A stretch of DNA of 17,129 nucleotides from NCBI GenBank assembly GCA_030145595.1, contig JAQYVG010000039.1:1-17129 (forward strand). Direction: 5' to 3'. The notes beneath the pieces are model-generated. The model was given only the letters and a program-made list of their open reading frames with translations. It ran no database searches and was not told the DNA's origin. Every line of letters starts with the position of its first letter. Position 1 is the first letter of the stretch. Shown in pieces: positions 1 to 7,397 of this stretch. Source of the DNA: Desulfobacterales bacterium (GTDB lineage: Bacteria; Desulfobacterota; Desulfobacteria; Desulfobacterales; UBA11574). The position numbers and the translations under genes are program-made.

Positions 1-71
1 GAGTTCTTGCCGACCTAAACGAAATTATCCGGCGGCGGCAACGGAACGTCATTTTGACAACTGCTATTTAA
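1..71 (+). CDS. Possible 3' end of a truncated convergent gene
   Basis: From base 3 a plus-strand frame is open from the window edge and stops with TAA at 69-71. It gives a short, charged C-terminus (VLADLNEIIRRRQRNVILTT then AI). If real, it converges on frdB and overlaps its stop codon by 8 bp. Only 22 residues are visible, so no family can be assigned. A second open frame exists on the same strand, so this is a weak call based on plausible composition alone. Confidence 0.22.
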   Translation, partial: VLADLNEIIRRRQRNVILTTAI

Positions 72-828
72 TGGCTGAGAAAAGACCCGCCTTGAAAAAT
101 TCGCGGTTCATGCGGGCGATATTGGTAATTGATATCTCCTTGGGGCATTCTGCTTCACATTCTCTTTCGTTGGTGCAGTTTCCAAAATTGAGTGCATCCA
201 TGGTCCTGACCATGGACAATGCACGCTGGCTGGCTTCAGGTTTTCCCTGGGGGAGCAGAGCAAGTTGAGATATCTTGGCGCCGACGAAAAGCATGGCGGC
301 AGCGTTAGGACAGGAGGCAACACATGCTCCGCAGCCGATACAGGCCGCGGCATCCATTGCTTTTTCAGCTATTTCCTGGGGCACGGGGATGGTATTGGCT
401 TCCGGTGCCGCACCGGTATTGACGGAAACATATCCACCGGCCTGAATGATTTTATCAAAGGCACTGCGATCAACCACCAGATCTTTAATGAGCTTGAACG
501 CTCTTGACCTCCAGGGTTCGACGACAATGGTGTCCCGGTCCGAAAAATGCCGCATATGAAGCTGGCACAGGGTTGTGCCCTTTTCAGAACCGTGGGCCCG
601 ACCGTTGGCAACGGCTCCGCACGTCCCGCAGATGCCTTCCCGGCAGTCATGATCGAAAGCAATCGGATCTTTGCCGTCCAGGGTCAACTGTTCGTTGACG
701 ACATCGAGCATCTCTAAAAAGGACATGTCGGTGGAAATATTTTTGGCATGATAGGATTCAAAACCACCCTTGACGTCGGAACTCTTTTGGCGCCAGACTT
801 TTAGTGTAATGTTGATGGTTTTTATCAC
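64..828 (-). CDS. frdB: Succinate dehydrogenase/fumarate reductase iron-sulfur subunit
   Basis: This 254-aa electron-transfer subunit passes electrons between the flavoprotein and the quinone-binding cytochrome b on the cytoplasmic face of the membrane. The N-terminal plant-type ferredoxin domain has C62, C67, C70 and C88 for the [2Fe-2S] cluster (CREGICGTCG). The C-terminal bacterial ferredoxin domain has C163, C166, C169 and C228 for the [4Fe-4S] cluster, and C173, C218 and C224 for the [3Fe-4S] cluster, assigned by analogy with known SdhB/FrdB. All ligands are present. The start is GTG at 828: it overlaps the frdA stop as GTGA (4 bp) and is preceded by AAGGAG at 6 nt spacing, so the two genes are translationally coupled. 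Length is normal for the family. Whether the complex runs as succinate oxidase or fumarate reductase cannot be read from sequence. Confidence 0.96.
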   Translation of the reverse strand: MIKTINITLKVWRQKSSDVKGGFESYHAKNISTDMSFLEMLDVVNEQLTLDGKDPIAFDHDCREGICGTCGAVANGRAHGSEKGTTLCQLHMRHFSDRDTIVVEPWRSRAFKLIKDLVVDRSAFDKIIQAGGYVSVNTGAAPEANTIPVPQEIAEKAMDAAACIGCGACVASCPNAAAMLFVGAKISQLALLPQGKPEASQRALSMVRTMDALNFGNCTNERECEAECPKEISITNIARMNREFFKAGLFSAIK

Positions 829-2738
829 TTGTAACTCCTTTGGGTTAATTCGACGTTTTCAAAGTTAAGCGGCTCCTTGTTAAGATGCGGTGCTTTGTCA
901 TCTCCTGCAAACTCCCAGGCAGCAACGTAACTGTAATTTTCATCGTCACGCAAGGCTTCGTTGTCCTCGGTTTGATAGGCTTCGTTTAAATGACAGCCGC
1001 AGGACTCCTTGCGGCTGTGTGCGTCGATGACCATCAACTCGGCAAACTCAAGAAAATCGGCGGCTCGTCCGGCCCGTTCAAGACTCTGATTAAAATCTTT
1101 GTCAGAGCCCGGAACAATTACGTTTTGCCAGAATTCCGAACGCAGTTCTTGGATAAGTTTTTGCGCTTTTAACAGCCCTTCTTCGTTTCTTGACATTCCG
1201 CAGTATTCCCAGAGAATGTTGCCAAGCTGTCTTTGAAAATCATCAACGGTTCGACTGCCGTTTATGGCCAGCAACTTGTTGACGAGGTTTGTAACTTCCT
1301 CGGATACAGATTCGAAGGCCGCATGATCGGTTGTAACTTCCGGCAGGGCCGTGCCGGCAAGGTAGCCGCCGATGGTATATGGGATGATGAAATAGCCGTC
1401 TGCCAATCCCTGCATCAGGGCGCTGGCACCCAGACGGTTGGCGCCGTGGTCTGAGAAATTGGCTTCACCAAGGACAAAGAGTCCCGGAATGGTGCTCATA
1501 AGATTATAGTCGACCCACAGTCCCCCCATGGCGTAATGAATCGCCGGGTAGATCATCATGGGTTCTTTATAGGGGTTGGAGCCGGTGATCTTTGCATACA
1601 TCTGAAAAAGGTTGCCGTATTTTTGGGCAATGACGGCTTCTCCATCCTTTTTGATGGCATCTTCAAAGTCTAAATAAACCGCCAGGCCGGTTTCACCCAC
1701 CCCTTTTCCCATGTCGCACTGGAGCTTGGCATTGCGCGAAGCCACATCCCGCGGGACCAGGTTGCCGAAACTCGGGTATCTATTTTCCAGGTAATAATCT
1801 CTTTCAGACTCGGTAATCTGACCGGGCGGGCGTTTGTCTCCGGGAGTTTTCGGTACCCAGACCCGGCCGTCGTTTCTTAAGCTTTCACTCATCAATGTCA
1901 GTTTGGATTGATAGGTCCCGTGCACGGGAATACAGGTTGGATGAATTTGGGTGAAACAGGGATTGGCGAAAAAAGCGCCGCGTTTGTAAGCCCGATAGGT
2001 AGCGCTGACATTGGATGCCATGGCATTGGTGGACAGATAAAACACATTGCCATAGCCCCCGGTGGCCAGCACCACGGCATCGGCGGCAAAACGTTCGATT
2101 TGGCCGGTAATCAGATTGCGGACGACAATGCCCCTGGCCTGACCATTTACAACAACAAGATCCAGCATTTCACGGCGGGCAAACATTTCTACGTTTCCGG
2201 CGGCAATCTGTCTCGATAAAGCGCTGTAAACACCCAGCAGGAGTTGTTGGCCGGTCTGTCCCCGGGCGTATAACGTCCGGGATACCTGGGATCCGCCAAA
2301 ACTGCGGTTGGCAAGCAGTCCTCCGTAATCCCGGGCAAAGGGGACCCCCTGAGCAACGCATTGATCGATAATATTGTTGCTTATCTGGGCCAGGCGATAG
2401 ACATTGGCCTCCCTGGCCCTGAAATCACCGCCTTTGATGGTGTCGTAAAAAAGGCGCTGGATGCTGTCGCCTTCATTGGTGTAATTTTTAGCGGCATTAA
2501 TTCCCCCCTGGGCGGCAATACTGTGAGCACGCCGCGGGCTGTCCTGAATGCAAAAAGTTTTGACCCGGTAGCCCAGTTCGGCAAGCGATGCAGAGGCACT
2601 GCCGCCGGCAAGCCCTGTACCGACGACGATGATGTTAAACTTTTGTTTGTTGGCCGGATTAACAAGTTTAAGTTCGAAACGGTGTCGATCCCACTTTTCA
2701 GCCAGCGGCCCTCCGGGAATATTGGCATTAAGCTTCAT
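825..2738 (-). CDS. frdA: Succinate dehydrogenase/fumarate reductase flavoprotein subunit
   Basis: This 637-aa catalytic subunit interconverts succinate and fumarate in the cytoplasm, bound to the membrane through SdhC. The dinucleotide-binding fold starts at about residue 36 with the GTGLAGG glycine motif. H72 in RRAHSIAAQGG is the expected histidine for covalent FAD attachment. The HPTC motif and the IHYAMGG motif lie where the family has active-site and FAD-contacting residues. The length and the N-terminal extension of about 35 residues before the Rossmann fold fit the Bacillus/Bacteroidetes-type SdhA found in many Desulfobacterota, not the shorter E. coli FrdA. The ATG at 2738 has AAAGGA just upstream. 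It is followed directly by frdB with a 4-bp overlap and is separated from sdhC by an unusually long repeat-bearing gap. Confidence 0.96.
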   Translation of the reverse strand: MKLNANIPGGPLAEKWDRHRFELKLVNPANKQKFNIIVVGTGLAGGSASASLAELGYRVKTFCIQDSPRRAHSIAAQGGINAAKNYTNEGDSIQRLFYDTIKGGDFRAREANVYRLAQISNNIIDQCVAQGVPFARDYGGLLANRSFGGSQVSRTLYARGQTGQQLLLGVYSALSRQIAAGNVEMFARREMLDLVVVNGQARGIVVRNLITGQIERFAADAVVLATGGYGNVFYLSTNAMASNVSATYRAYKRGAFFANPCFTQIHPTCIPVHGTYQSKLTLMSESLRNDGRVWVPKTPGDKRPPGQITESERDYYLENRYPSFGNLVPRDVASRNAKLQCDMGKGVGETGLAVYLDFEDAIKKDGEAVIAQKYGNLFQMYAKITGSNPYKEPMMIYPAIHYAMGGLWVDYNLMSTIPGLFVLGEANFSDHGANRLGASALMQGLADGYFIIPYTIGGYLAGTALPEVTTDHAAFESVSEEVTNLVNKLLAINGSRTVDDFQRQLGNILWEYCGMSRNEEGLLKAQKLIQELRSEFWQNVIVPGSDKDFNQSLERAGRAADFLEFAELMVIDAHSRKESCGCHLNEAYQTEDNEALRDDENYSYVAAWEFAGDDKAPHLNKEPLNFENVELTQRSYK

Positions 2739-2822
2739 AATTTTTCCTTTCGCAACAGACCTGAAAAAGCAAACTATTGTTTAATTAATACGTTATTTAT
2801 CAATATGTTGTTGGGCGAGTCA

Positions 2823-3081
2823 GTAACTTTTCAATAAGTTCTGGTCAGTGGCCGGCAACCGGTAATAAAATTTGAAAACGTCTGAAACTCACGCAAAAGT
2901 GAGTCTAAAGAAAAAACAGGGCCATCACATTGAAATAAGAATGATCTATGGTTATTACGTAGCTATTGTTTATAAATATATCAGATAGTTGCTGTTTTTT
3001 CTTAACACTCACTAATGCATTCAAACAGTCAGCCATTTTCAAATTTCATTACCGGTAGCCTCCATTTATTGAGAAGATACG
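2823..3081. repeat. Split 51-bp repeat interrupted by a 213-bp long palindrome
   Basis: The 430-bp gap between sdhC and frdA carries no gene. Positions 2823-2850 match 13581-13608 (26 of 28 bases) and 3064-3081 match 13614-13631 exactly (18 of 18). In the other copy these two blocks are only 5 bp apart, but here they are separated by 213 bp (2851-3063). The intervening DNA is itself a long imperfect palindrome. Arm 2858-2919 pairs with arm 2992-3056; the best parts are ACCGGTAATAAAATTTGAAAA against its complement with one mismatch, and GTGAGTCTAAAGAAAAAACAG with two mismatches. It has no coding capacity, so it resembles a MITE or REP-like mobile hairpin. No target-site duplication is clear. 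The rest of the gap (2739-2822, 3082-3168) is AT-rich with nothing recognisable. Confidence 0.75.
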
Positions 3082-3168
3082 CGAGTCAATGTTAAGCCGC
3101 TCAATGGATAATCATACACATTTATGATACCCCCCCGATTGTTTAATTTACTGAGAAGTTCTTTTTTA

Positions 3169-3807
3169 CTAAAAAAACGCAAAATATATGGGAATAAACC
3201 CAAAGCCGATCCCGACAATCAAGCTGAAGATTATACCAGCTGCCGTGATAATCGGCATATATTTGGGATGATTGGCCCCGATGGTCTGAAAAGCACTCCA
3301 GAATCCATGGCTGACATGAATTGCCGCAACGATCATGGCGGCAACATATATGAAAACATAGACCGGGTCTGCAAATGCGCTGGCGACAATTTGATAGATG
3401 GTCGTATTGGTTTTATCCGTAAAATGAAAATTGACCAGGTGAAAAATGATAAATGCAAACAGAACAAAACCGGTATACGGCATGGTTGCCGAGCCCAGGC
3501 TGCGGCCACCGGCTCTTCTGTTGACAGCATATCCGACCGGCCTTGATCTATAATTTTGATAAAAGAGTATTGAACCTGTCACTACATGGATGATCGCCAG
3601 GGTCAAAAGAATCCATTCAGATATATTAATAAGCGGCCCTAATGAATGCAGGTGCTCGGCGTAAGCGTTAAAAAGATCTTTCCCGCCGTATAGCGTTAGA
3701 TTGCCGGCAAGGTGAATAATCAAAAAGCAGCAGAAACAGAGGCCGGTGATGGCCATCATCAACTTTTTCCCGATGGAAGTTCCCAGGGTGTTTATCAGCC
3801 AATTCAT
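3169..3807 (-). CDS. sdhC: Succinate dehydrogenase/fumarate reductase cytochrome b subunit (diheme, b558 family)
   Basis: This 212-aa integral membrane anchor carries hemes and the menaquinone site and completes the complex with FrdA and FrdB. Five hydrophobic segments are visible (about residues 16-38, 62-84, 110-130, 148-170, 185-208). Histidines inside helices at H32 (IIHLAGN), H74 (IIHVVTG), H123 (IIFHLVN) and H164 (AAIHVSHG) are candidates for the four axial ligands of two b hemes, as in the single-subunit anchors of the B. subtilis/W. succinogenes type. The SEW motif at 63-65 is also typical. The ATG at 3807 is preceded by GGAGG at 5 nt, a strong ribosome site. It is the first gene of the minus-strand sdhC-frdA-frdB set. 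Confidence 0.93.
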   Translation of the reverse strand: MNWLINTLGTSIGKKLMMAITGLCFCCFLIIHLAGNLTLYGGKDLFNAYAEHLHSLGPLINISEWILLTLAIIHVVTGSILFYQNYRSRPVGYAVNRRAGGRSLGSATMPYTGFVLFAFIIFHLVNFHFTDKTNTTIYQIVASAFADPVYVFIYVAAMIVAAIHVSHGFWSAFQTIGANHPKYMPIITAAGIIFSLIVGIGFGFIPIYFAFF

Positions 3808-3848
3808 CGTTTCCTCCGGTATTTTGGATTTACTTTAACAGTTCAGCC

Positions 3849-4123
3849 ATCTTTGACAGGATAACAGGCCTGCCCTGGCGCGACTTCCATAGAACATACT
3901 AAGAATGCTGTAAAATATATAAGCCAGACCCAAAGATGCAAACTTGCAAATCCAGGTCTGGGCCAGGGATTAACTGGATTTATATTTTATATCAAGTCTA
4001 TCCTGCCCGCCCTGGTGCGACTCGTTCATATACACTGATCTAGTCTATGTGTCATTCCAAACCTGACTTTTTGAGTATAGAGTATCGGTGATCGGTCTGG
4101 GCCAGGGTTATCCTGTCAAAGAT
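3849..4123. repeat. Repeat region bounded by a perfect 17-bp inverted repeat
   Basis: The 335-bp gap between sdhC and the HD-domain gene has no gene. ATCTTTGACAGGATAAC at 3849-3865 is perfectly inverted at 4107-4123. Inside, GCCCTGGCGCGACT (3872-3885) recurs directly as GCCCTGGTGCGACT (4009-4022), and GGTCTGGGCCAGGG recurs at 3955-3968 and 4094-4107. CCAGACC (3924-3930) can pair with GGTCTGG (3955-3961). The short CAGGAT/ATCCTG words resemble the degenerate repeats common between deltaproteobacterial genes. The sdhC promoter must lie here or just inside, but I cannot place it with confidence. Confidence 0.6.
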
Positions 4124-4142
4124 CTTGTCCCCGGTGAACTTA

Positions 4143-4697
4143 TTACTTCTCTGTGTGATGTTCGAGCCACCAGGCATCCCAGCTTGTTTCCATGATATTT
4201 TGCGCCAGAGCTTTTCCGGTTTTTGTTTGCAGACGCTCCAACGCAAAAGGGAGCCATTTGTTTGGCGGATTGTAGCCGATGTCCGCCAAAGTTTTTAGTT
4301 CTAAAATAAAAGCGAGTTGATCCGCATCCCGCGCAAGCTTGGCTTCCAGGGAGAGGCCTTCATTAAATTCTGTGATAAGATCGGCCAGGTCAGACCCAAA
4401 CGGGAGATTGCCGGTTATGTCCGCCACGGCTTTGTTTTCGTCGGCGGTTACATATTTTTTTTGGACATAGTTCAGGTCACCGATTTTGGCCTCGGGAAGA
4501 TCATGTACCAGGCACATACTTATCAGTCTCAAAGCATCGACATCAGGTTCTATTTGAGAAATGACATAAGCAATAAAGGCAGTGCCAAATGAATGTTCAG
4601 CTACAGATTCTTTCCCCACGCCCAGAAAATGATAGCCCGACCTGGGGATATTCTTTAAAATTTTGGCTTTAAACAGAAGGTTGGCGATGTTTCGCAT
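4143..4697 (-). CDS. HD-domain phosphohydrolase, HDDC2/YfbR-like
   Basis: A 184-aa single-domain HD metal-dependent phosphohydrolase; relatives such as E. coli YfbR and human HDDC2 are 5'-deoxynucleotidases, so deoxynucleoside monophosphate hydrolysis is the likely activity (inferred, not proven). The diagnostic residues are present: RSGY followed by ESVAEH, then LVHDLPEAKIGD (the HD pair plus acidic residues), then RDADQLAFILE near the C-terminal third. No signal peptide or membrane segment. I chose ATG at 4697 (MRNIANLLF) because GGGAGA sits just upstream; an in-frame ATG at 4721 would add eight residues but lacks a good ribosome site. The gene is alone, divergent from tolQ and separated from sdhC by a repeat region, so context does not narrow its role. 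Confidence 0.82.
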   Translation of the reverse strand: MRNIANLLFKAKILKNIPRSGYHFLGVGKESVAEHSFGTAFIAYVISQIEPDVDALRLISMCLVHDLPEAKIGDLNYVQKKYVTADENKAVADITGNLPFGSDLADLITEFNEGLSLEAKLARDADQLAFILELKTLADIGYNPPNKWLPFALERLQTKTGKALAQNIMETSWDAWWLEHHTEK

Positions 4698-4768
4698 ACA
4701 TTCTCCCTTTTCGCCTGCCATCTTGACCCGATATTTTCGAATCTGTGTTTACGTTTCTTGACAGACTG

Positions 4769-4798
4769 AGTATAAAACAAAACAATAATTACAAGCAA
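4769..4798 (-). promoter_or_regulatory. Candidate promoter for the HD-domain gene
   Basis: On the minus strand TTGCTT (4798-4793) is followed after 18 bp by TATACT (4774-4769), about 72 bp before the HD gene start. The -35 matches only three of six positions, though a TTGACA lies directly upstream at 4804-4799. Weak assignment. Confidence 0.25.
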
Positions 4799-4819
4799 TG
4801 TCAAGAGCAACCAAATTCC

Positions 4820-4848
4820 TTGACACTCTATCCGGGTTCATATACACT
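4820..4848 (+). promoter_or_regulatory. Candidate sigma70-type promoter for the tol operon
   Basis: TTGACA at 4820-4825 is a perfect -35 hexamer. A 17-bp spacer leads to TACACT at 4843-4848 (four of six to TATAAT), within an AT-rich run. It is the only strong plus-strand match between the divergent HD gene and tolQ. Transcription would pass through the palindromic element at 4938-5084, giving a long structured leader of about 250 nt before tolQ. Confidence 0.5.
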
Positions 4849-4937
4849 TTTATATATCAAACTACCTGTTATTGAAGTATGTTTTAGGCTCGCAGGTGTT
4901 ACAAAAAATAATTGCATTGTATTTAAACCGGATGATC

Positions 4938-5084
4938 TCGTAAAAAGTCACGAATTCAACTGCAGATGGCTAAGTAAAAAGGTTCATATACAAGGCGTAG
5001 TATTTTTTCAGGAACGAGGCCATACATGTAGTATGCCGAGTGTCTGAAAAAATACTACAACGCAGTAGATGGGACTTTTTACGA
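4938..5084. repeat. 147-bp nested palindromic element upstream of tolQ
   Basis: Outer arms TCGTAAAAAGTC (4938-4949) and GACTTTTTACGA (5073-5084) are perfect 12-bp complements. Inner arms TAGTATTTTTTCAG (4998-5011) and CTGAAAAAATACTA (5044-5057) are perfect 14-bp complements, and the centre CATAC/GTATG (5021-5035) continues the symmetry. The whole is non-coding and MITE-like: no transposase, short, with terminal inverted repeats. From general familiarity, similar GTAAAAAGTC-ended hairpins are frequent in Desulfobacterota genomes. The 408-bp gap that holds it has otherwise only the candidate promoters. Confidence 0.75.
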
Positions 5085-5105
5085 CGCCATCAAACCGGAG
5101 TTATT

Positions 5106-5843
5106 ATGTTTCCTGTAGACATGGATTTAATCAACATTGTTATGAACGCCGGGTTGATGGTTCAGTTTGTACTGATACTGCTGCTATTTTTTTCCATCAC
5201 GTCATGGGCGATTATGATCATGAAATATCAGTATATAAAACGGGCATATACAGAATCAGCAATTTTTACGAATTTTTTCTGGAAAAGCAGGAATCTTTCC
5301 GATGCTTTTGCAAAAGCCAAGCAGCTTCGAGGGAGTCCCATTGCCAGGGTTTTTCGCGTTGGATATATAGAACTTAAAAAATTAAGTTCATCCAACGCTT
5401 TGGCCACATCACAACCGCCGCAATCACCCGAAGCGAAAAATCCCTCTTTAAGTTCAAGATTTGCCGGGACCGATAATATAAAACGAGCCTTGCGCCGGGC
5501 AACAAATGAAGAAACAACCAAGATGACCCAGATGGTTCCTTTCCTGGCAACAACCGGCAATACAGCACCTTTTATCGGTTTATTCGGGACCGTATGGGGT
5601 ATTATGAATTCTTTTCATGGTATCGGGCTGAAAGGTTCCGCCAGCCTTGCCGTGGTGGCTCCCGGCATTTCCGAAGCGCTTATTGCAACTGCCGCCGGGT
5701 TGGCAGCCGCAATACCGGCGGTGATCGCCTTTAATCATTTTATGCATAAAATAAGGACGTTCGAGGCTGAATTGCAAAATTTTTCAGCCGATTTTTTAAA
5801 TATTATTGAACGAGACATCTTAAATGGAAAAGGTGGTGACTAA
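5106..5843 (+). CDS. tolQ: Tol-Pal proton-channel subunit TolQ (MotA/TolQ/ExbB family)
   Basis: A 245-aa inner-membrane protein that, with TolR, forms the proton-driven motor energising TolA. Three membrane segments are visible: about residues 15-39, then the pair around 140-165 (FLATTGNTAPFIGLFGTVWG) and 178-205 (SEALIATAAGLAAAIPAVIA), which hold the conserved family motifs. The cytoplasmic loop between the first two contains the usual long charged region. The frame is open from an earlier ATG at 5040, but that lies inside the palindromic repeat. ATG at 5106 has GGAG five bases upstream and matches the family's length, so I use it. The stop overlaps the tolR start by one base (TAATG). It could be called ExbB, but the tolR-tolA-tolB-pal context settles TolQ. 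Confidence 0.93.
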   Translation: MFPVDMDLINIVMNAGLMVQFVLILLLFFSITSWAIMIMKYQYIKRAYTESAIFTNFFWKSRNLSDAFAKAKQLRGSPIARVFRVGYIELKKLSSSNALATSQPPQSPEAKNPSLSSRFAGTDNIKRALRRATNEETTKMTQMVPFLATTGNTAPFIGLFGTVWGIMNSFHGIGLKGSASLAVVAPGISEALIATAAGLAAAIPAVIAFNHFMHKIRTFEAELQNFSADFLNIIERDILNGKGGD

Positions 5844-6268
5844 TGGCGATTGAGAGCAGCAGTGACCGCCTGATGTCCGATATCAACGTAACACCGTTTG
5901 TAGATGTCATGCTGGTACTGTTGATTATTTTTATGGTTACGGCGCCAATGATGATGCAGGGGGTAGACGTTGTTTTGCCGGTAACAAATTCCGAGCAGCT
6001 TATTCCCCAGAAAGAGCATCTGATCATCACAATTAATAAGCAGAACCAGGTATACATTAACGACTATCAGGTTGAGCTTGATTTTCTTCAGGAGAAATTG
6101 AGGAAAATTTTCCAAAGCCGTGAGGATCGGGAAGTTTATCTGCGGGCGGATAAAGATATTTCATATGGTGTTGTGGTCCGTGTTATGTCCGAGATAAAAG
6201 GGGCTGGAGTTGAAAAACTGGGCATGGTAACCGAGCCTCCCGGCCACGAGGACAAGGGCAAGAAGTAA
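5843..6268 (+). CDS. tolR: Tol-Pal motor subunit TolR (ExbD/TolR family)
   Basis: A 141-aa inner-membrane protein with a short cytoplasmic N-terminus, one membrane helix (about residues 19-38) and a periplasmic domain. The MSDINVTPFVDVMLVLLIIF signature is intact. D21 in the helix corresponds to the proton-carrying aspartate of the family. Length matches E. coli TolR. It starts one base inside the tolQ stop codon with an AGGTGG-type ribosome site, so it is translationally coupled to tolQ, and is followed by a 77-bp spacer before tolA. Confidence 0.93.
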   Translation: MAIESSSDRLMSDINVTPFVDVMLVLLIIFMVTAPMMMQGVDVVLPVTNSEQLIPQKEHLIITINKQNQVYINDYQVELDFLQEKLRKIFQSREDREVYLRADKDISYGVVVRVMSEIKGAGVEKLGMVTEPPGHEDKGKK

Positions 6269-6345
6269 AAGAGCTATCCAGGGTTTTTTGCAAATCTGAC
6301 TCCACGGCTTCAAAAACCTAAGAATTCGGGATAAGAAAAGATAGT

Positions 6346-7197
6346 ATGCACTCTCAAGTATATTGGCATCAAGGCATCGGGAATAATTCCCGTGCATTCT
6401 CGATATTTTTTGCACTTTCAAGCATATGCCATGTCGTTTTTTTCGGGGTTTTGATGTTTGCACCCGGCTTTAAAATGGAGAGAATATCTACGCTTTCGGT
6501 GATAAATGTCAGCATGGTTACATTGCCCGCCCAGGAAAAGAGACCGGCGACGGTCCGGCAGTTGCCGGTTCAAACCCAAAAAACGTTACAGGCTTCCAAA
6601 ATTTTGCCTAAAACCGCTTCAGAAATTTACCAGGAGCCGTCAAAAGCTGTTTCTGTGGAGCCAAAAACCAAAAAGTCTCTTAAAAAAGAGACTTTCAAGT
6701 CTTCGAAGATGGTCAAGCGCGCCATAAAAAGACTTGAAAAGAAAGTTGAGGAAGCCAGGCCCGATCAGATTACCCAAGCTATTGATCGTTTGAAAGATCA
6801 AGTCCAAAAGACCGGGGAGCTTGACAAACAAAAGCATCAAGCCATACTAGGAATAGGGCCGCAAATGCCGGGTGCTGACGAACCCGGCGTTAAGAGGGCG
6901 TTGGAGCTGCTCGACATTTACAGGATTGAGGTAGCATTCCATATTCAAAAAAACTGGGCGTTTTCGGAGCAGTTGGCCGGTGGACGCACCGATCTTGTAA
7001 CCGAGCTGGCGTTTTCCATTATGCCCAGCGGTGAAATCAAAGATATTTGGTTTGATAAAAGGTCCGGGAACGGCTATTTGGACGAGTCTGCCAAAAAGGC
7101 TGTGCTAAAGTCGAATCCGGTACGTCCACATCCGCCGGGGGTTACAAAGCCGTATGTGATAGTCGGCTTGAGATTTACGCCCAAGGGAGTAAAGTAA
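6346..7197 (+). CDS. tolA: TolA-like energy-transducing protein with TonB-type C-terminus
   Basis: A 283-aa protein spanning the periplasm that transmits force from TolQR to TolB and Pal. One N-terminal membrane helix (about residues 18-41) is followed by a basic, Lys/Glu-rich stretch (about 55-170) likely to form an extended or coiled-coil stalk. The C-terminal domain (about 185-283) contains YRIEVAFHIQKNWAF, then VTELAFSIMPSGEIKDIWFD and SAKKAVLKSNP, the pattern of TonB/TolA C-terminal domains. The stalk is shorter and less Ala/Lys-regular than that of enteric TolA (about 420 aa). Sequence alone does not separate TolA from TonB; position between tolR and tolB favours TolA. The ribosome site is weak. 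A dispersed repeat follows the gene. Confidence 0.85.
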   Translation: MHSQVYWHQGIGNNSRAFSIFFALSSICHVVFFGVLMFAPGFKMERISTLSVINVSMVTLPAQEKRPATVRQLPVQTQKTLQASKILPKTASEIYQEPSKAVSVEPKTKKSLKKETFKSSKMVKRAIKRLEKKVEEARPDQITQAIDRLKDQVQKTGELDKQKHQAILGIGPQMPGADEPGVKRALELLDIYRIEVAFHIQKNWAFSEQLAGGRTDLVTELAFSIMPSGEIKDIWFDKRSGNGYLDESAKKAVLKSNPVRPHPPGVTKPYVIVGLRFTPKGVK

Positions 7198-7202
7198 GTG
7201 GT

Positions 7203-7307
7203 AAAAATGGAGCGCTACGCTTGAGGAGCACGTTGTTTGAGGAGCGGCCTGCCGGCCTTGAGGGATATTGGCAAAAAACTTTTTTCCATTCAAGCATAGC
7301 AGTTTTT
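7203..7307 (-). repeat. Dispersed palindromic repeat, shorter copy, between tolA and tolB
   Basis: Positions 7235-7263 match the reverse complement of 14713-14741 at 28 of 29 bases, and similarity continues over the flanks (GCGCTACGCTTGAGGAGCACG at 7212-7232 against the 14742-14764 region). The far end (7287-7301, rc GCTATGCTTGAATGG) matches the start of the other copy at 14643, but about 37 bp of that arm are missing. So this is an internally shortened copy in the opposite orientation. A run of As and Ts (7273-7285) lies at the centre. Confidence 0.75.
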
Positions 7308-7397
7308 ATTTAGGAATGACGAATGACTAAATCACAAATCACAAATCATAGCCATGCACGGTATAAATCACCCGGGGTTTTGCAAATGGGGTGGGTG

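Noticed and set aside
2887..2904. ACTCAC/GTGAGT hairpin as a terminator after sdhC
   Set aside because: Six-bp stem without a T-run on either strand; it lies inside the long palindrome, which explains it better.
3124..3546. 140-codon plus-strand frame opposite sdhC
   Set aside because: It is antisense to a well-supported five-helix cytochrome b gene and has no family resemblance.
4745..5047. 100-codon open frame on the plus strand upstream of tolQ
   Set aside because: It runs through the promoter region and into the palindromic repeat, has no ribosome site, and shows no recognisable domain; composition looks like translated non-coding DNA.
5040..5105. Upstream ATG extending TolQ by 22 residues
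   Set aside because: The codons come from the right arm of the palindromic repeat, and the ATG at 5106 has a proper ribosome site and the normal family N-terminus.
7323..7397. Earlier ATG for TolB
   Set aside because: It would place 25 polar residues before a clear signal peptide, in low-complexity DNA with repeated AATCACA words.
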